Origin: Candidatus Omnitrophota bacterium
GTDB lineage: Bacteria; Omnitrophota; Gorgyraeia; Duberdicusellales; 4484-171
Assembly: GCA_023227945.1 (NCBI GenBank)
Contig: JALOCC010000015.1
Coordinates: 1-34,279 of the forward strand
Length of the DNA stretch: 34,279 nt
Direction: 5' to 3'
The notes beneath the pieces were generated by a model. It made no database searches. It was not told the origin of the DNA and worked only from the letters and a program-made list of their open reading frames with translations. Below, in pieces: positions 26,311 to 34,279 of the stretch (position 1 is the stretch's first letter; the number at the start of each line of letters is the position of its first letter). A program made the position numbers and the translations under genes.

Positions 26311-26400
26311 TAGATGCGGATTACCGCGGATCTAAACGCAGATGTACGCACAGTTATTTTTGCGTTTATCCGCGTCAATATCCGCGGATATCCGCTTCTA
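26311..26400. repeat. word palindrome, CGCGGATATCC family, copy 2
   Basis: TAGATGCGGATTACCGCGG, ATCTAAACGCAGATGTACGC, ACAG and TTATTTTTGCGTTTATCCGC, GTCAATATCCGCGG, ATATCCGCTTCTA form a 90-bp imperfect palindrome. The last TAG of the ileS frame (26400-26398) begins TAGAAGCGGAT. The same family stands before valS. Confidence 0.85.
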
Positions 26401-29139
26401 TTTCTTCAATGCTTCAACGCATCGTAAGCACGTGCCGGGAAAATCTTTATCGCTTCCCAGATTGTCCCTATAATTCCAGCAACGTAGACATTTTTCTTTA
26501 GCCGTCTTTTCTACCCGTATTTGCGGGTTTCCCTCCTCAATTGTCACCGCAGAAACTATAAAAACTTCCCGCAGGATATCTATGTATTCCTTATAAAAGA
26601 CAAACTCTTTATTTTTGAATTTAAGAAAAATTTCCGCCTCAAGAGAGCTTCCGATTGCGCCTGCCGCGCGTTTACCCTCTATCTCCTTAAGCACCTTATC
26701 TCTTAGCTCAAAGATAGCCTGCCATTTTTTTGATAGCCCTTCATCCACCCACTCAGGATGATAACTTTCGCTTAGTTGCGAGAGAAAAATTGATTCCTTT
26801 CCGCCGAACAATGAAATAGCAGCAGAAAAAGCTTCCTCCGCGGTAAAAGAAATAATAGGAGCTATCAATTTTAAAAGAACATTAACGATATTATAAATAA
26901 CAAATTGGCACGAACGCCTTTCTTTTGAATTCGGAGAGAAAGTATATAGTCTATCCTTCAAAATGTCAAGATAAAAAGAGCTTAGTTCAAGATTACAGAA
27001 GTTAAAAATTTCCTGGCAGGCCTTATAAAAACTATAATTTTCGTAATTTTCCGTAACGCGCCGGTAAAACTCCATAGTTTTTGAAAGCATTAATTTATCA
27101 ACCTCTAAGAGATCTTCGTAACTTATTTTATTCTGTTTAGGATCGTAATCATAGAGATTACCAAGCATAAATTTTATGGTATTTCTAACTTTCCTGTAGA
27201 TGTCAACGAGTTGCTTGACTATATTGTCTGATATTTTGACATCTTCACTGTAATCGCTAAAAGCTGCCCACAGGCGTAAAATTTCTGCTCCGTATTGTTT
27301 TATAGTTTCCTGCGGGGCAATCACGTTGCCTAAAGATTTTGACATCTTCCTGCCTTCGCCATCAACTACGAAACCATGAGTTAGAATACTTTTAAAAGGC
27401 GCTTTCCCTTCTATAGCTACCGAAGGCAGTAGAGATACCTGGAACCAACCCCTGTGCTGGTCGCTTCCTTCAAGATACATATCCGCCGGAAAACCAAGGT
27501 CCGGATTATCTTTGAGCACGGAAAAAAAGCTTGCTCCGGATTCAAACCAGACATCGAGGATATCGAATTCTTTCGTAAACTCGGTTGCTTTACATTTATC
27601 ACAGGCGAATCCTTTCGGAAGAAAATTATTGATTTCTAAATTAAACCACGAATCAGAACTTTTCTCTTTAAAAATTTCTGCGCATTTTTTAAGCACATTT
27701 TCGTTCAGGATTACATTGCCGCATTTTTCGCATTTTACTGCAGGAATTGGAATACCCCATAGCCTTTGCCGCGAAAGGCACCAATCAGGCCTTGTTGCAA
27801 CCATCCCCTTCATTCTTTCTTTTCCCGATAGAGGTATCCACTTAACATTGTCTATTTCATCCAATGCTTTGCTACGCAAATTATTATGGTCAACATTAAG
27901 AAACCATTGAAATGTAGCACGGAAAATTATAGGATTTTTACAACGCCAGCAATGCGGGTAAGAATGGGATATTTTCTCATGCTTTATGAGAAAATTTTTG
28001 GCTGTGAGTTTTTCTAAAACAATTTTATTTGCTTCCTCTATATTTTTTCCGGCAAAATCAGAAGGCTCCTCAAACCGGCCTTTACTGTTTACCGGCATAA
28101 TAACCTGTAAATCATATTTCTTTGTAAGTGAAAAATCCTCAGCGCCATGCCCTGGCGCGATATGAACACAACCACTGCCTTCTTCTCTGGAAATGAAATC
28201 AGCGAGCACAACATTGGATTTTCTCGGCAAAAAAGGATGCGTTAATGAAATATGTTCAAACTCTTTGCCTTTGAATGATTTAATTATGCTAAGGCTTTTA
28301 TCAAATTTCTTCTCTAAAGAAGGCAATAAATCATTCCCTACAATTATGGATTTGCCTTCGAATTTAACTAACGAATAAGTAAACTCGGGATGCACGGCAA
28401 CCGCAACGTTCGAAACAAGCGTCCAAGGCGTTGTTGTCCAAACAAGAAAACACACATTATCGCCAAGAATATTATTATCGTTCTCAACAGGAAAAAGCAC
28501 ATATATTGAATTTGATTGCTTATCGTAATATTCAACTTCTGCTTCAGCTAATGCGGTTTCGCAGGACGAGCACCAATTAACCGGCTTTCTGCCTCGATAA
28601 ATATATCCTTGCCTGGTAAGCAGCTCTAACAATTTTATAACGTTATATTCATATTGGGGGTTAAGTGTTAAATACGGATTATCGAAGTCGCTGAATATCC
28701 CAAGGCGCTTGAAATCTTCTTTTTGAAGCTCAACGAACTTCAACGCAAAATCTTTTGCTTTCTTGCGAAAGTCAGATATGTCTACGTCATGCTTGGTTTT
28801 ATTTAACTCTTTAAACAGCTGATGCTCAACCGGTAAGCCGTGGCAATCCCATCCAAACACTGAAGGACAATCCGCGCCTTTTAAAATCATATATTTGGTA
28901 ATTATGTCTTTAAGAATTTTGTTTAAAGCGTGGCCTATATGTATTGACCCATTCGCATAAGGAGGGCCGTCATGAAGGACGAATTTATCTTTGCCTTTAC
29001 GTGCGAGCCTGATTTTTTCGTAAATGCCAAGATTTTTCCAAAAAGAAAGCATCTTTGGCTCCAACACCGAAAGGTTTGCCCTCATGGAAAATTGAGTTTT
29101 TGGTAGATTTAAAGTATCTTTGTAGTTGAGTTGATTCAT
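26398..29139 (-). CDS. ileS: isoleucyl-tRNA synthetase
   Basis: A 913-residue class I synthetase that charges tRNA-Ile. It shows NGSIHIGHALNKILKD (HIGH), the editing-domain LVWTTTPWTLVSNVA, KMSKS in GRKMSKSLGNVIAP, and a C-terminal zinc-binding CLRCWNYR..CLRC typical of the bacterial type. It carries none of the in-frame word repeats found in valS. A GGTAACACGT palindrome stands before it and a CGCGGATATCC palindrome, which supplies its stop codon, stands after it. Confidence 0.98.
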   Translation of the reverse strand: MNQLNYKDTLNLPKTQFSMRANLSVLEPKMLSFWKNLGIYEKIRLARKGKDKFVLHDGPPYANGSIHIGHALNKILKDIITKYMILKGADCPSVFGWDCHGLPVEHQLFKELNKTKHDVDISDFRKKAKDFALKFVELQKEDFKRLGIFSDFDNPYLTLNPQYEYNVIKLLELLTRQGYIYRGRKPVNWCSSCETALAEAEVEYYDKQSNSIYVLFPVENDNNILGDNVCFLVWTTTPWTLVSNVAVAVHPEFTYSLVKFEGKSIIVGNDLLPSLEKKFDKSLSIIKSFKGKEFEHISLTHPFLPRKSNVVLADFISREEGSGCVHIAPGHGAEDFSLTKKYDLQVIMPVNSKGRFEEPSDFAGKNIEEANKIVLEKLTAKNFLIKHEKISHSYPHCWRCKNPIIFRATFQWFLNVDHNNLRSKALDEIDNVKWIPLSGKERMKGMVATRPDWCLSRQRLWGIPIPAVKCEKCGNVILNENVLKKCAEIFKEKSSDSWFNLEINNFLPKGFACDKCKATEFTKEFDILDVWFESGASFFSVLKDNPDLGFPADMYLEGSDQHRGWFQVSLLPSVAIEGKAPFKSILTHGFVVDGEGRKMSKSLGNVIAPQETIKQYGAEILRLWAAFSDYSEDVKISDNIVKQLVDIYRKVRNTIKFMLGNLYDYDPKQNKISYEDLLEVDKLMLSKTMEFYRRVTENYENYSFYKACQEIFNFCNLELSSFYLDILKDRLYTFSPNSKERRSCQFVIYNIVNVLLKLIAPIISFTAEEAFSAAISLFGGKESIFLSQLSESYHPEWVDEGLSKKWQAIFELRDKVLKEIEGKRAAGAIGSSLEAEIFLKFKNKEFVFYKEYIDILREVFIVSAVTIEEGNPQIRVEKTAKEKCLRCWNYRDNLGSDKDFPGTCLRCVEALKK

Positions 29140-29153
29140 AAATCGTATATTGT

Positions 29154-29222
29154 TTCACGTATCAGGTAACAGGTAACACGTTTTAAAAAGCCTGATACCT
29201 GATACGTGTTACGTGATACATA
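29154..29222. repeat. word palindrome, GGTAACACGT family, copy 2
   Basis: CACGTATCAGG, TAACAGGTAACACG, TTTTAAAAAG, CCTGATACCTGATACG, TGTTACGTGATAC: an imperfect palindrome between pfkB and ileS. It shares all words with 24476-24553 in a different order. Confidence 0.85.
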
Positions 29223-29231
29223 GCTAATTCA

Positions 29232-30131
29232 TTAAAAATAAGTTAGCCGCTTGAAAACCCTTAAACGTTTTTCTATCTCTGGCTTTGTCAAGCTAACCAG
29301 CCGCCATGGCCCGAAATCTTCAACGGCAAAAGTAGCCATTATATTTCCATAGACAATAGCACGGCGAAGGCTATCATCGTTTAAATTCCTGTTACTAGCC
29401 AAATAACCTATAACTCCTCCGGCAAAAGTATCTCCCGCGCCAGTTGGGTCGTAAACTTCCTCCAGCAAAAATGCCGGAACGCAAAAAATAGAATTTTTTG
29501 AGAACAACAATGCTCCGTGCTCTCCTTTTTTTATAATTATACGTTTAGGGCCGAATCGAAATATAGCTTTAGCCGCTTTAAGCAAATTATTTTCTTCGGA
29601 AAGCTGGCGGGCCTCAGCGTCGTTTAAAAATAAAATATCTACTTTTTTCAAAAATCTGGTTAATTGTTTCTTTTTGCTTTCAATCCAGTGATTCATGGTG
29701 TCACAAGCAACAAGCTTTGGGCATATTACCTGCCTTAATACACGCTCCTGAATTTCCGGGTCGATATTAGCCAGAAAAACGTACTTGCTATGTTTGTACT
29801 CTGCGGGCATTTTTGGGTCGAAATCAGAAAAAACATTAAGGTGTGTGGCAATAGTTTTAGCGCTGTTAAAATCCCAGTCATATTCGCCTTCCCAGCGAAA
29901 CGTTTCGCCATCTGCTACCTCTAACCCAGTTAGATTAATTCCTTTTTCCCTAAATAGCTTAAGATACTTGGTAGGAAAATCATTGCCCACGACAGCAACA
30001 AGATTAACCTGGCTGAAAAAACGGGCGCTAAAAGAAAAAAAAGTGGCAGAACCGCCTAATACATCCTCACATCTTGAGTATGGTGTTTTAATTGTATCCA
30101 AAGCCACTGAACCGACTACTAATATACTCAT
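29232..30131 (-). CDS. PfkB family carbohydrate/nucleoside kinase
   Basis: A 299-residue ribokinase-like protein with GSVALDTI at the start, GGSATFFSFSA (about 26-36), VAVVGNDF, and the ATP/anion-hole motif DPTGAGDTFAGG near 228-239. The substrate is not evident. It lies just downstream of mtnP (methylthioadenosine phosphorylase) in the same direction, so a nucleoside or a sugar from methylthioadenosine or purine salvage is a reasonable guess. A 130-bp word palindrome separates it from mtnP. Confidence 0.88.
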   Translation of the reverse strand: MSILVVGSVALDTIKTPYSRCEDVLGGSATFFSFSARFFSQVNLVAVVGNDFPTKYLKLFREKGINLTGLEVADGETFRWEGEYDWDFNSAKTIATHLNVFSDFDPKMPAEYKHSKYVFLANIDPEIQERVLRQVICPKLVACDTMNHWIESKKKQLTRFLKKVDILFLNDAEARQLSEENNLLKAAKAIFRFGPKRIIIKKGEHGALLFSKNSIFCVPAFLLEEVYDPTGAGDTFAGGVIGYLASNRNLNDDSLRRAIVYGNIMATFAVEDFGPWRLVSLTKPEIEKRLRVFKRLTYF

Positions 30132-30140
30132 ATATTTTAT

Positions 30141-30268
30141 TCGGTTGCGTTTTCCGTTTACCGGTTGCGCAGCTCGTTTCGTCTATCGTTAATCGGTTGC
30201 GTTTTAAATGACGAACGACGCTTAACGCAACCGATACGAGTTGCGCAACCGCAACCGATTAACGTAAC
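30141..30268. repeat. word palindrome, CGGTTGCG family
   Basis: The left half carries TCGGTTGCGTTTTCC, ACCGGTTGCGCAGC and TTAATCGGTTGCG. The right half carries ACGCTTAACGCAACCG, GAGTTGCGCAACCG and CAACCGATTAACG. The centre is TTTTAAATGACGAACGACG. It fills the mtnP-pfkB gap. I found only one copy. Confidence 0.85.
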
Positions 30269-30304
30269 CATTTATTTTCCAAACATTCGGTCTTTGGCCT
30301 GCGT

Positions 30305-31165
30305 TTAACCGATGTATTTACCCGCGATTACCTTAAGCTTAGCTTTTATTTCTTTGGGAATAAATTTTTTATTCGTGATAATAGCGTATTTTAAAGCATC
30401 TTTACAGCCACACGTGCGTTCTTTTGGCAGTTTCCTTATTATTTCTTTTATTATCTCTTTGGAATTTTCCACGTTTTTGCAAAGATTAGCAATAATCATT
30501 TCAACAGTTACAGTCTCTTCAGCCTCATGCCAACAATCGTAATCGGTTACTGCCGCTAAAGTTGAATAGCAGATTTCTGCTTCGCGCGCAAGGCGGGCTT
30601 CGGTCATATTAGTCATTCCAATAATTCCCATACCCCAGCTGCGGTAAAGATTAGACTCAGCTAAAGTAGAAAATTGCGGGCCTTCCATGTTAACATAAGT
30701 AGCTCCGTAGTGCGCGGTTACACCTTTCTTTTCCGCAGAAACATATACTATTTTAGCTAAATCCTCGCAAACCGGATGAGCAAAACTTATATGCGCTACA
30801 ACTCCTTTGTCGAAAAAAGTTTGTTTTCTTGCCTGATTTGTCCGGTCTATAAATTGCGTTGGTATAACAAAATCCAATGGTTTATATTCGCCCTTAAGTG
30901 AACCGCAGGCAGTAACGGAAATAATCCTTCCAACGTCAAGTTTCTTCATACCATAGATATTTGCCCTGTAGTTTATTTCTGTAGGATTTATAGAGTGGCG
31001 TTTATCATGGCGGGGCAAAAATACTACTTCCCTGCCTTCAAATTCAGCAATGATGAATTTATCAGAAGGCTTACCGAAAGGCGTAGCAATTGCAATTTCT
31101 TTCTTTATCTTGATACCATCAAGATTATAAAGCCCGCTTCCGCCGATTATGCCTATTATTTCCAT
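30305..31165 (-). CDS. mtnP: 5'-methylthioadenosine phosphorylase (purine nucleoside phosphorylase family)
   Basis: A 286-residue enzyme that splits 5'-methylthioadenosine with phosphate to adenine and 5-methylthioribose-1-phosphate, recycling by-products of polyamine synthesis. It shows GIIGGSGLYN, LPRHDKRHSINPTEINYRAN, MEGPQFSTLAES, GMTNMTEARLAREAE and CYSTLAAVTDYDCW, all of the MTAP type. The start ATG 31165 has GGAG directly at the end of REP-like element C. It is probably transcribed with pfkB. Confidence 0.94.
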   Translation of the reverse strand: MEIIGIIGGSGLYNLDGIKIKKEIAIATPFGKPSDKFIIAEFEGREVVFLPRHDKRHSINPTEINYRANIYGMKKLDVGRIISVTACGSLKGEYKPLDFVIPTQFIDRTNQARKQTFFDKGVVAHISFAHPVCEDLAKIVYVSAEKKGVTAHYGATYVNMEGPQFSTLAESNLYRSWGMGIIGMTNMTEARLAREAEICYSTLAAVTDYDCWHEAEETVTVEMIIANLCKNVENSKEIIKEIIRKLPKERTCGCKDALKYAIITNKKFIPKEIKAKLKVIAGKYIG

Positions 31166-31170
31166 ATCAA

Positions 31171-31239
31171 CTCCTTAATGAGCACATCATTTTTTTCAAG
31201 CAGTTGTGGCGCAGAAAAAATGATAGTGCGAATTAACCC
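31171..31239. repeat. REP-like element C
   Basis: Read on minus, GGGTTAATTCGCAC, TATCATTTTTTCTGCGCC, ACAACTGCTTGAAAA and AAATGATGTGCTCATTAAGG. It matches element A (2092-2156) along its whole length, with about 8 differences in some 62 nt. Arms ATCATTTTTTC and GAAAAAAATGAT pair. Its end merges with the mtnP ribosome site (GGAG). Confidence 0.85.
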
Positions 31240-31307
31240 CCCACACCAATGTTTGTATTTATCGTCAACTTTGATTTATTTGCTTGTTTCCTAAACATAT
31301 CTTTTAT

Positions 31308-31335
31308 AAAAACCCACTCCAAATATTTGTGTGGG
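31308..31335 (-). terminator. rho-independent terminator after proC
   Basis: On minus, CCCACACAAA, a TA loop and TTTGGAGTGGG form a stem with minor bulges, followed by TTTTT. It is 13 nt beyond the proC stop. Confidence 0.75.
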
Positions 31336-31347
31336 GGTCAAATTCAG

Positions 31348-32223
31348 CTACGCAACTTTTCTACGCCTTTTGGCTTGAAAAGTTGCTGCTTCATTTGATA
31401 ATTCTTCAGCTCTTTTTCTTGCAGCTTCTACTGCATTCGGCAAACGCTCAACATCGCCTTTCAGCTCTTTTAATCCTGCTTCTGTAGTGCCGCCCTTGGA
31501 TGTAACTCTGATACACAGGGCGCCTGGAGACTCGTTTAATTCTTCAAGCAATACAAGATCGCCTTTTGCTATTAATTCAGCGAATAATTTTGCCTGTTCC
31601 CTAGAGAATCCAACCTTTTCTCCAGAAGCGGCAAAGCTAGGAATAAATTCGTTCTCAGTAAATTCAGGCCATCTTTCTTTCTCGATGCGGCTTAATAAAT
31701 CGAAATGGAATCCCGGACCGCTTCCTAAAAATGCCGTATCAGCGTCCATCATTTTTTCTTCTAACACAATGGTTGTGCCGACTTTATCAAAAATTTCCTG
31801 CGCAAGTCCCAAATCGTCGGCTGTCGCAAATTCTCCATTACATAAAGCGGTTACGCCTTCCCCGATTTTCACGAGCAAATTAGGCATAACTCTTATCACC
31901 CTCGCCTTACCAAGAATCTTTTCTATATATTTTGTCGATATGCCGGCTGCAATTGAAATTACCAATTTATTATCGATGCTGTTTTTAATCTCGCCTAAAA
32001 CTTCATTAAAATCTTGTGGTTTTATCGCAAGGATAACAACGTCAGCTATATTCACTAATTCAGTTAGATTAGGTGCCGTAATCACCTTTGTGATATTTCT
32101 GGTTTTAGCTGCATCTTTATCAAAAATAACAGTTTTGAATATGGATTTAATTCTTTCCGCAATCGCCCTGCCCATGTTTCCGCAGCCAATAATACCAATT
32201 TTTGCTTTTTTGGATTTTTTCAT
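31348..32223 (-). CDS. proC: pyrroline-5-carboxylate reductase
   Basis: A 291-residue enzyme that reduces 1-pyrroline-5-carboxylate with NAD(P)H in the last step of proline synthesis. It shows IGIIGCGNMGRAIAE (nucleotide fold), VVILAIKPQDF, RVMPNLLVKIGEG, LGSGPGFHFDLL and IRVTSKGGTTEAGL. The residues between the last two motifs (WPEFTENEFIPSF region) and the basic C-terminal tail (RRRKVA) differ from typical ProC, but the core is intact. A terminator follows. Confidence 0.94.
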   Translation of the reverse strand: MKKSKKAKIGIIGCGNMGRAIAERIKSIFKTVIFDKDAAKTRNITKVITAPNLTELVNIADVVILAIKPQDFNEVLGEIKNSIDNKLVISIAAGISTKYIEKILGKARVIRVMPNLLVKIGEGVTALCNGEFATADDLGLAQEIFDKVGTTIVLEEKMMDADTAFLGSGPGFHFDLLSRIEKERWPEFTENEFIPSFAASGEKVGFSREQAKLFAELIAKGDLVLLEELNESPGALCIRVTSKGGTTEAGLKELKGDVERLPNAVEAARKRAEELSNEAATFQAKRRRKVA

Positions 32224-32313
32224 TGATATAAAAGTTTAATTTATCTGGTAAATTATCACAAAAAGGTAGTAGTGTCAATTGGTTTCGGAGGGCAAATACT
32301 GTTGTTTTGTAGC

Positions 32314-32784
32314 TTAGCTGGAAATTTTAACTATCTTATATTTGAGGGTTCCTGCGGGAATATTTATCTCTAGCACATCGTTTTCTTTATGCCCCAAGAG
32401 GGCGCGACCGACAGGTGAACTTATGGAAATAAAACCATTAGCCGGGTCTGCTTCATCCGGCCCTACCATTCTATACTCAACCTCTTCATTACTATCCAAA
32501 TCAATGATTTTAACTTTTGTGCCCAAACACGCCGCTCCAGTAGAAACAGCATTATCTTCTATTATCTCCGCTGTACTTAGTTTATTTTCAAGTTCATGTA
32601 TTCGTTTTTCATTAAAAGCAAGGGCTTCTTTCGCAGCATCATATTCTGCATTTTCTTTTAAATCGCCGAGCAATCTTGCATGTTCAACCGCGCTAGATAG
32701 CTCTTTACGCTTTACAATTTTCAAATGTTCAAGCTCATGCATGAGCTTTTCGTAGCCTTCGCGGGTTAAATAGGTTCTGTCCAT
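32314..32784 (-). CDS. greA: transcription elongation factor GreA
   Basis: A 156-residue protein that stimulates RNA cleavage by backtracked RNA polymerase. It has a coiled-coil N-terminal domain with the tip motif GDLKENAEYDAAKE and a C-terminal FKBP-like domain with PVGRALLGHKENDVLE. Full length. It stands alone, with about 90 nt to proC and 250 nt to the secreted-protein gene; I recognised nothing in the latter gap. Confidence 0.97.
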   Translation of the reverse strand: MDRTYLTREGYEKLMHELEHLKIVKRKELSSAVEHARLLGDLKENAEYDAAKEALAFNEKRIHELENKLSTAEIIEDNAVSTGAACLGTKVKIIDLDSNEEVEYRMVGPDEADPANGFISISSPVGRALLGHKENDVLEINIPAGTLKYKIVKISS

Positions 32785-33036
32785 GTTTTATTGGTAAATT
32801 TAGTCTTGATAAAATGAACGGCAATAGTTTCTTGAGAAAACGAGAAAAAGGCGATAAAACAAACTGAAATTGGAAATTAATATACGCCCAGTTCTTCTTG
32901 TGTATAAATTGGAAGTTGACAGCTTTACCTGACGTATCCGATAGATTTCTCCGTAGACAGAAAATCTAATACTACATATCATGTAAATTAATCGTTGTGG
33001 GCAAATAGCAGTTAAAAACTATAATTGATCTTTTTG

Positions 33037-33936
33037 TTACAAGCAACCGCTACAATTGCAGTCATAAACATTAGGATGCAGTCCTTTTTGGGCTCCAGCG
33101 GGATAATTGCACCATCTTTCAACTTTTCCGCTCTTACAAACAACTCCGAAATCATTTCCATCGGCCTTGTCATCCCAATAAATCCAAACTCCTTCAAAGT
33201 CACAGGCAATTGAATGACCTACAGCTTGCCAACGATTATTATGACAAAACTGTATTTCATTATTATAATATCTCATCGCCCCTTTAGTATCTCCATTACA
33301 ACTTAAACCAGAGCTTTTTATTTTTACTTCACCATTAACGTCTAATTTCGCTTTAGGATCGTCAGTGCCTACACCGAGATTAGCATGCTGAACATATACA
33401 GTTTTTGCATCAAGAACAATTTGCCCCAGCCCTCCATCGTCAGGTTCCGGACCAATCCATATCTTACTGCGATTATCACCATTATCTAGTTTGTTAATAG
33501 CACCATCGTTATTGCGGTCATATCCGCCTATACCAATTACAAGTTCCTCGTCAAAATTTGTTGGGTCGCTTGAAGCTGTACCATGAATAAAACCGGGAAT
33601 TGCATTAGAAGCGCTATCCGTTCCAGTCATAATAAAGCCGTTTACATAAAGCGAGGGGTACGATAGTGTATTTCTGCGCTGAAATGTTCCGATAGTGGTA
33701 CTTCCTTCTACGGCGAGGTCTACCTCAGGACTAACCTGATTTGTACAGCCGGTACCCCAACAATAGTTACTGTTGACATAGTTATCTCCTATTGCCACAC
33801 GCTTGCTGCGTAGTTCTTCATATATTCCAAAGGGTGCGGGGTAGTAGGTGGTAATGGTTATCGTTTCTTGGGAAAAGACGGGAAGAAAAATAAATATATT
33901 AACGATAATGGATAGAAAGATAATAAAATTTTTCAT
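33037..33936 (-). CDS. secreted surface protein with TITTYYPAPFG motif
   Basis: A 299-residue protein with a signal peptide (about 1-22, MKNFIIFLSIIVNIF..FSQ) followed at once by ETITITTYYPAPFGIYEELR, a motif I associate with many Omnitrophota secreted proteins. The middle has GGYDRNNDGAINKLDNGD, a calcium-loop-like DxNxDG site. Residues about 190-210 read NLGVGTDDPKAKLDVNGEV, resembling the GIGTxxPxxxLDVNG stretch of phage-tail-fibre and adhesin shafts. The C-terminus is cysteine-rich (SCNGDTKGAMRYY, CHNNRW, CNCSGCL), probably forming disulfides. GGAGGTAAA gives a strong ribosome site. Role unknown; surface adhesin-like is an inference. Confidence 0.7.
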   Translation of the reverse strand: MKNFIIFLSIIVNIFIFLPVFSQETITITTYYPAPFGIYEELRSKRVAIGDNYVNSNYCWGTGCTNQVSPEVDLAVEGSTTIGTFQRRNTLSYPSLYVNGFIMTGTDSASNAIPGFIHGTASSDPTNFDEELVIGIGGYDRNNDGAINKLDNGDNRSKIWIGPEPDDGGLGQIVLDAKTVYVQHANLGVGTDDPKAKLDVNGEVKIKSSGLSCNGDTKGAMRYYNNEIQFCHNNRWQAVGHSIACDFEGVWIYWDDKADGNDFGVVCKSGKVERWCNYPAGAQKGLHPNVYDCNCSGCL

Positions 33937-33981
33937 TTTACCTCCGTTTTTTACCTAAAAACAATATTACACTTTGTTAAT

Positions 33982-34009
33982 ATTTTATAACTTTGAAGAG
34001 ATAAATCAA
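33982..34009 (-). promoter_or_regulatory. promoter of the secreted surface protein
   Basis: TTGATT (34009-34004), 16 nt, TAAAAT (33987-33982) on minus, about 45 nt before the ribosome site. Good match to a housekeeping-sigma promoter. Confidence 0.6.
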
Positions 34010-34054
34010 GAGGGAAAATGAGAACGTCTTTGACTAAAGATAGATTGAGGATTT

Positions 34055-34128
34055 TTGAATTTCAATTTTTTGTTTGGAATTATAAAATTTGAGGTTTCTT
34101 TGGAATTTGGGATTTGTGATTTGGAATT
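34055..34128. repeat. word palindrome, ATTTGGAATTT family, copy 2
   Basis: GAATTTCAATTTTTTGTTTGG, ATTATAAAATTTGAGG, TTTGGAATTTGGGATTTG and TGATTTGGAATTTC. It is the same word family as in valS (15537-15598) and lies between the secreted-protein gene and the 5S gene. Confidence 0.8.
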
Positions 34129-34129
34129 T

Positions 34130-34158
34130 CTTCTTCTTGCGCTAAGCGCAAGAAGAAG
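34130..34158 (-). terminator. perfect hairpin just after 5S rRNA, possible terminator or processing site
   Basis: CTTCTTCTTGCGC and GCGCAAGAAGAAG are perfect 13-bp inverted copies with a 3-nt loop, starting 5 nt after the 5S end. No T-run follows on minus, so a classical terminator is uncertain. Confidence 0.4.
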
Positions 34159-34163
34159 ACAAT

Positions 34164-34279
34164 GGGGGCACCGACCTACTCTCCCACCTCCTTGCGAAGG
34201 AAGTACCATTGGCCCAGAAGAGCTTAACGGCCGTATTCGGAATGGGAACGGGTGTGGCCTCTTCGGTATGAGCACCCCC
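34164..34279 (-). rRNA. rrf: 5S ribosomal RNA
   Basis: The minus strand reads GGGGGTGCTCATACC at 34279 and GGTCGGTGCCCCC at the 3' end (34164), which pair as helix I. In between are CACCCGTTCCCATTCCGAA and GGGAGAGTAGGTCGG, typical of bacterial 5S. At 116 nt it is essentially complete, but its 5' side touches the window end. A 23S gene would be expected just beyond position 34279. Confidence 0.95.

Noticed and set aside
26289..26378. Longer N-terminus for the DksA-like protein
   Set aside because: It would read the CGCGGATATCC palindrome, and a good ribosome site (GGAGG) marks ATG 26288.
32800..32982. 60-codon minus-strand frame upstream of greA
   Set aside because: No ribosome site, low-complexity composition and no recognisable family; treated as non-coding.

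Overview
This window is a gene-dense bacterial chromosome segment. Almost everything reads on the minus strand. The single plus-strand gene is a SurA/PpiD-like foldase next to the left edge. The likely source is an uncultured anaerobe of the Omnitrophota (former OP3) or a close PVC-side lineage. Support comes from the four-subunit pyruvate:ferredoxin oxidoreductase with its own small ferredoxin, the envelope-associated genes, and above all a secreted protein beginning with a TITTYYPAPFG motif, which I associate with that phylum. The phylum call is an inference, since no 16S rRNA gene is present. Two stable-RNA genes mark the edges: the 5' part of a tmRNA (1-247) on the left and a 5S rRNA (34164-34279) on the right, both minus strand.

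Layout. 1-434: tmRNA with an odd tag frame, and a divergent intergenic region carrying a palindrome. 434-1828: SurA/PpiD-like foldase. 1829-2270: gene-free mosaic of hairpins ending in a terminator. 2275-5536: por operon (porG-porD-porA-porB-ferredoxin). 5710-7059: PAS-PAS-HD-GYP phosphodiesterase whose start region can be sequestered in a long hairpin. 7167-7498: hairpin cluster and groESL terminator. 7499-9600: groES-groEL with CIRCE operator and promoter. 9619-16898: valS-nadC-uvrB-birA-coaX. 17155-21049: unknown membrane protein, CHASE2-HD-GYP protein and pilin-like protein. 21144-31165: mtnP-pfkB-ileS-dksA-lspA-rluD-aroA-FAH-DUF3108-yjbQ. 31348-32784: proC and greA. 33037-33936: secreted surface protein. 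34055-34158: palindrome and hairpin after the 5S gene.

The most unusual content lies between the genes. Many intergenic gaps hold an imperfect palindrome of about 45-145 bp built by iterating one short word and its reverse complement. The words include GGTTATTGG, AACCTTAACC, GGTAACACGT, CGCGGATATCC, CGGTTGCG, ATTTGGAATTT, CTGACAGCTGA and GAATGAACG. Several families have two copies in the window. The palindromes tend to abut or overlap the upstream gene, and for nadC, uvrB and ileS the stop codon lies inside repeat-family sequence. At least three different word families also sit in frame inside valS, at points where the protein appears to carry extra loops. A separate REP-like element with conserved ends (TTAATTCGCA and TGCTCATTAA) occurs three times. 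This looks like a genome-wide process that deposits different word palindromes in non-essential sequence, and it is my main candidate for an undescribed system.

The second main finding is the tmRNA tag frame. It encodes about 31 residues built from two diverged copies of a P-x-FAGV-xx-AL unit. The canonical ALAA is internal, and the frame ends in ALVH instead.
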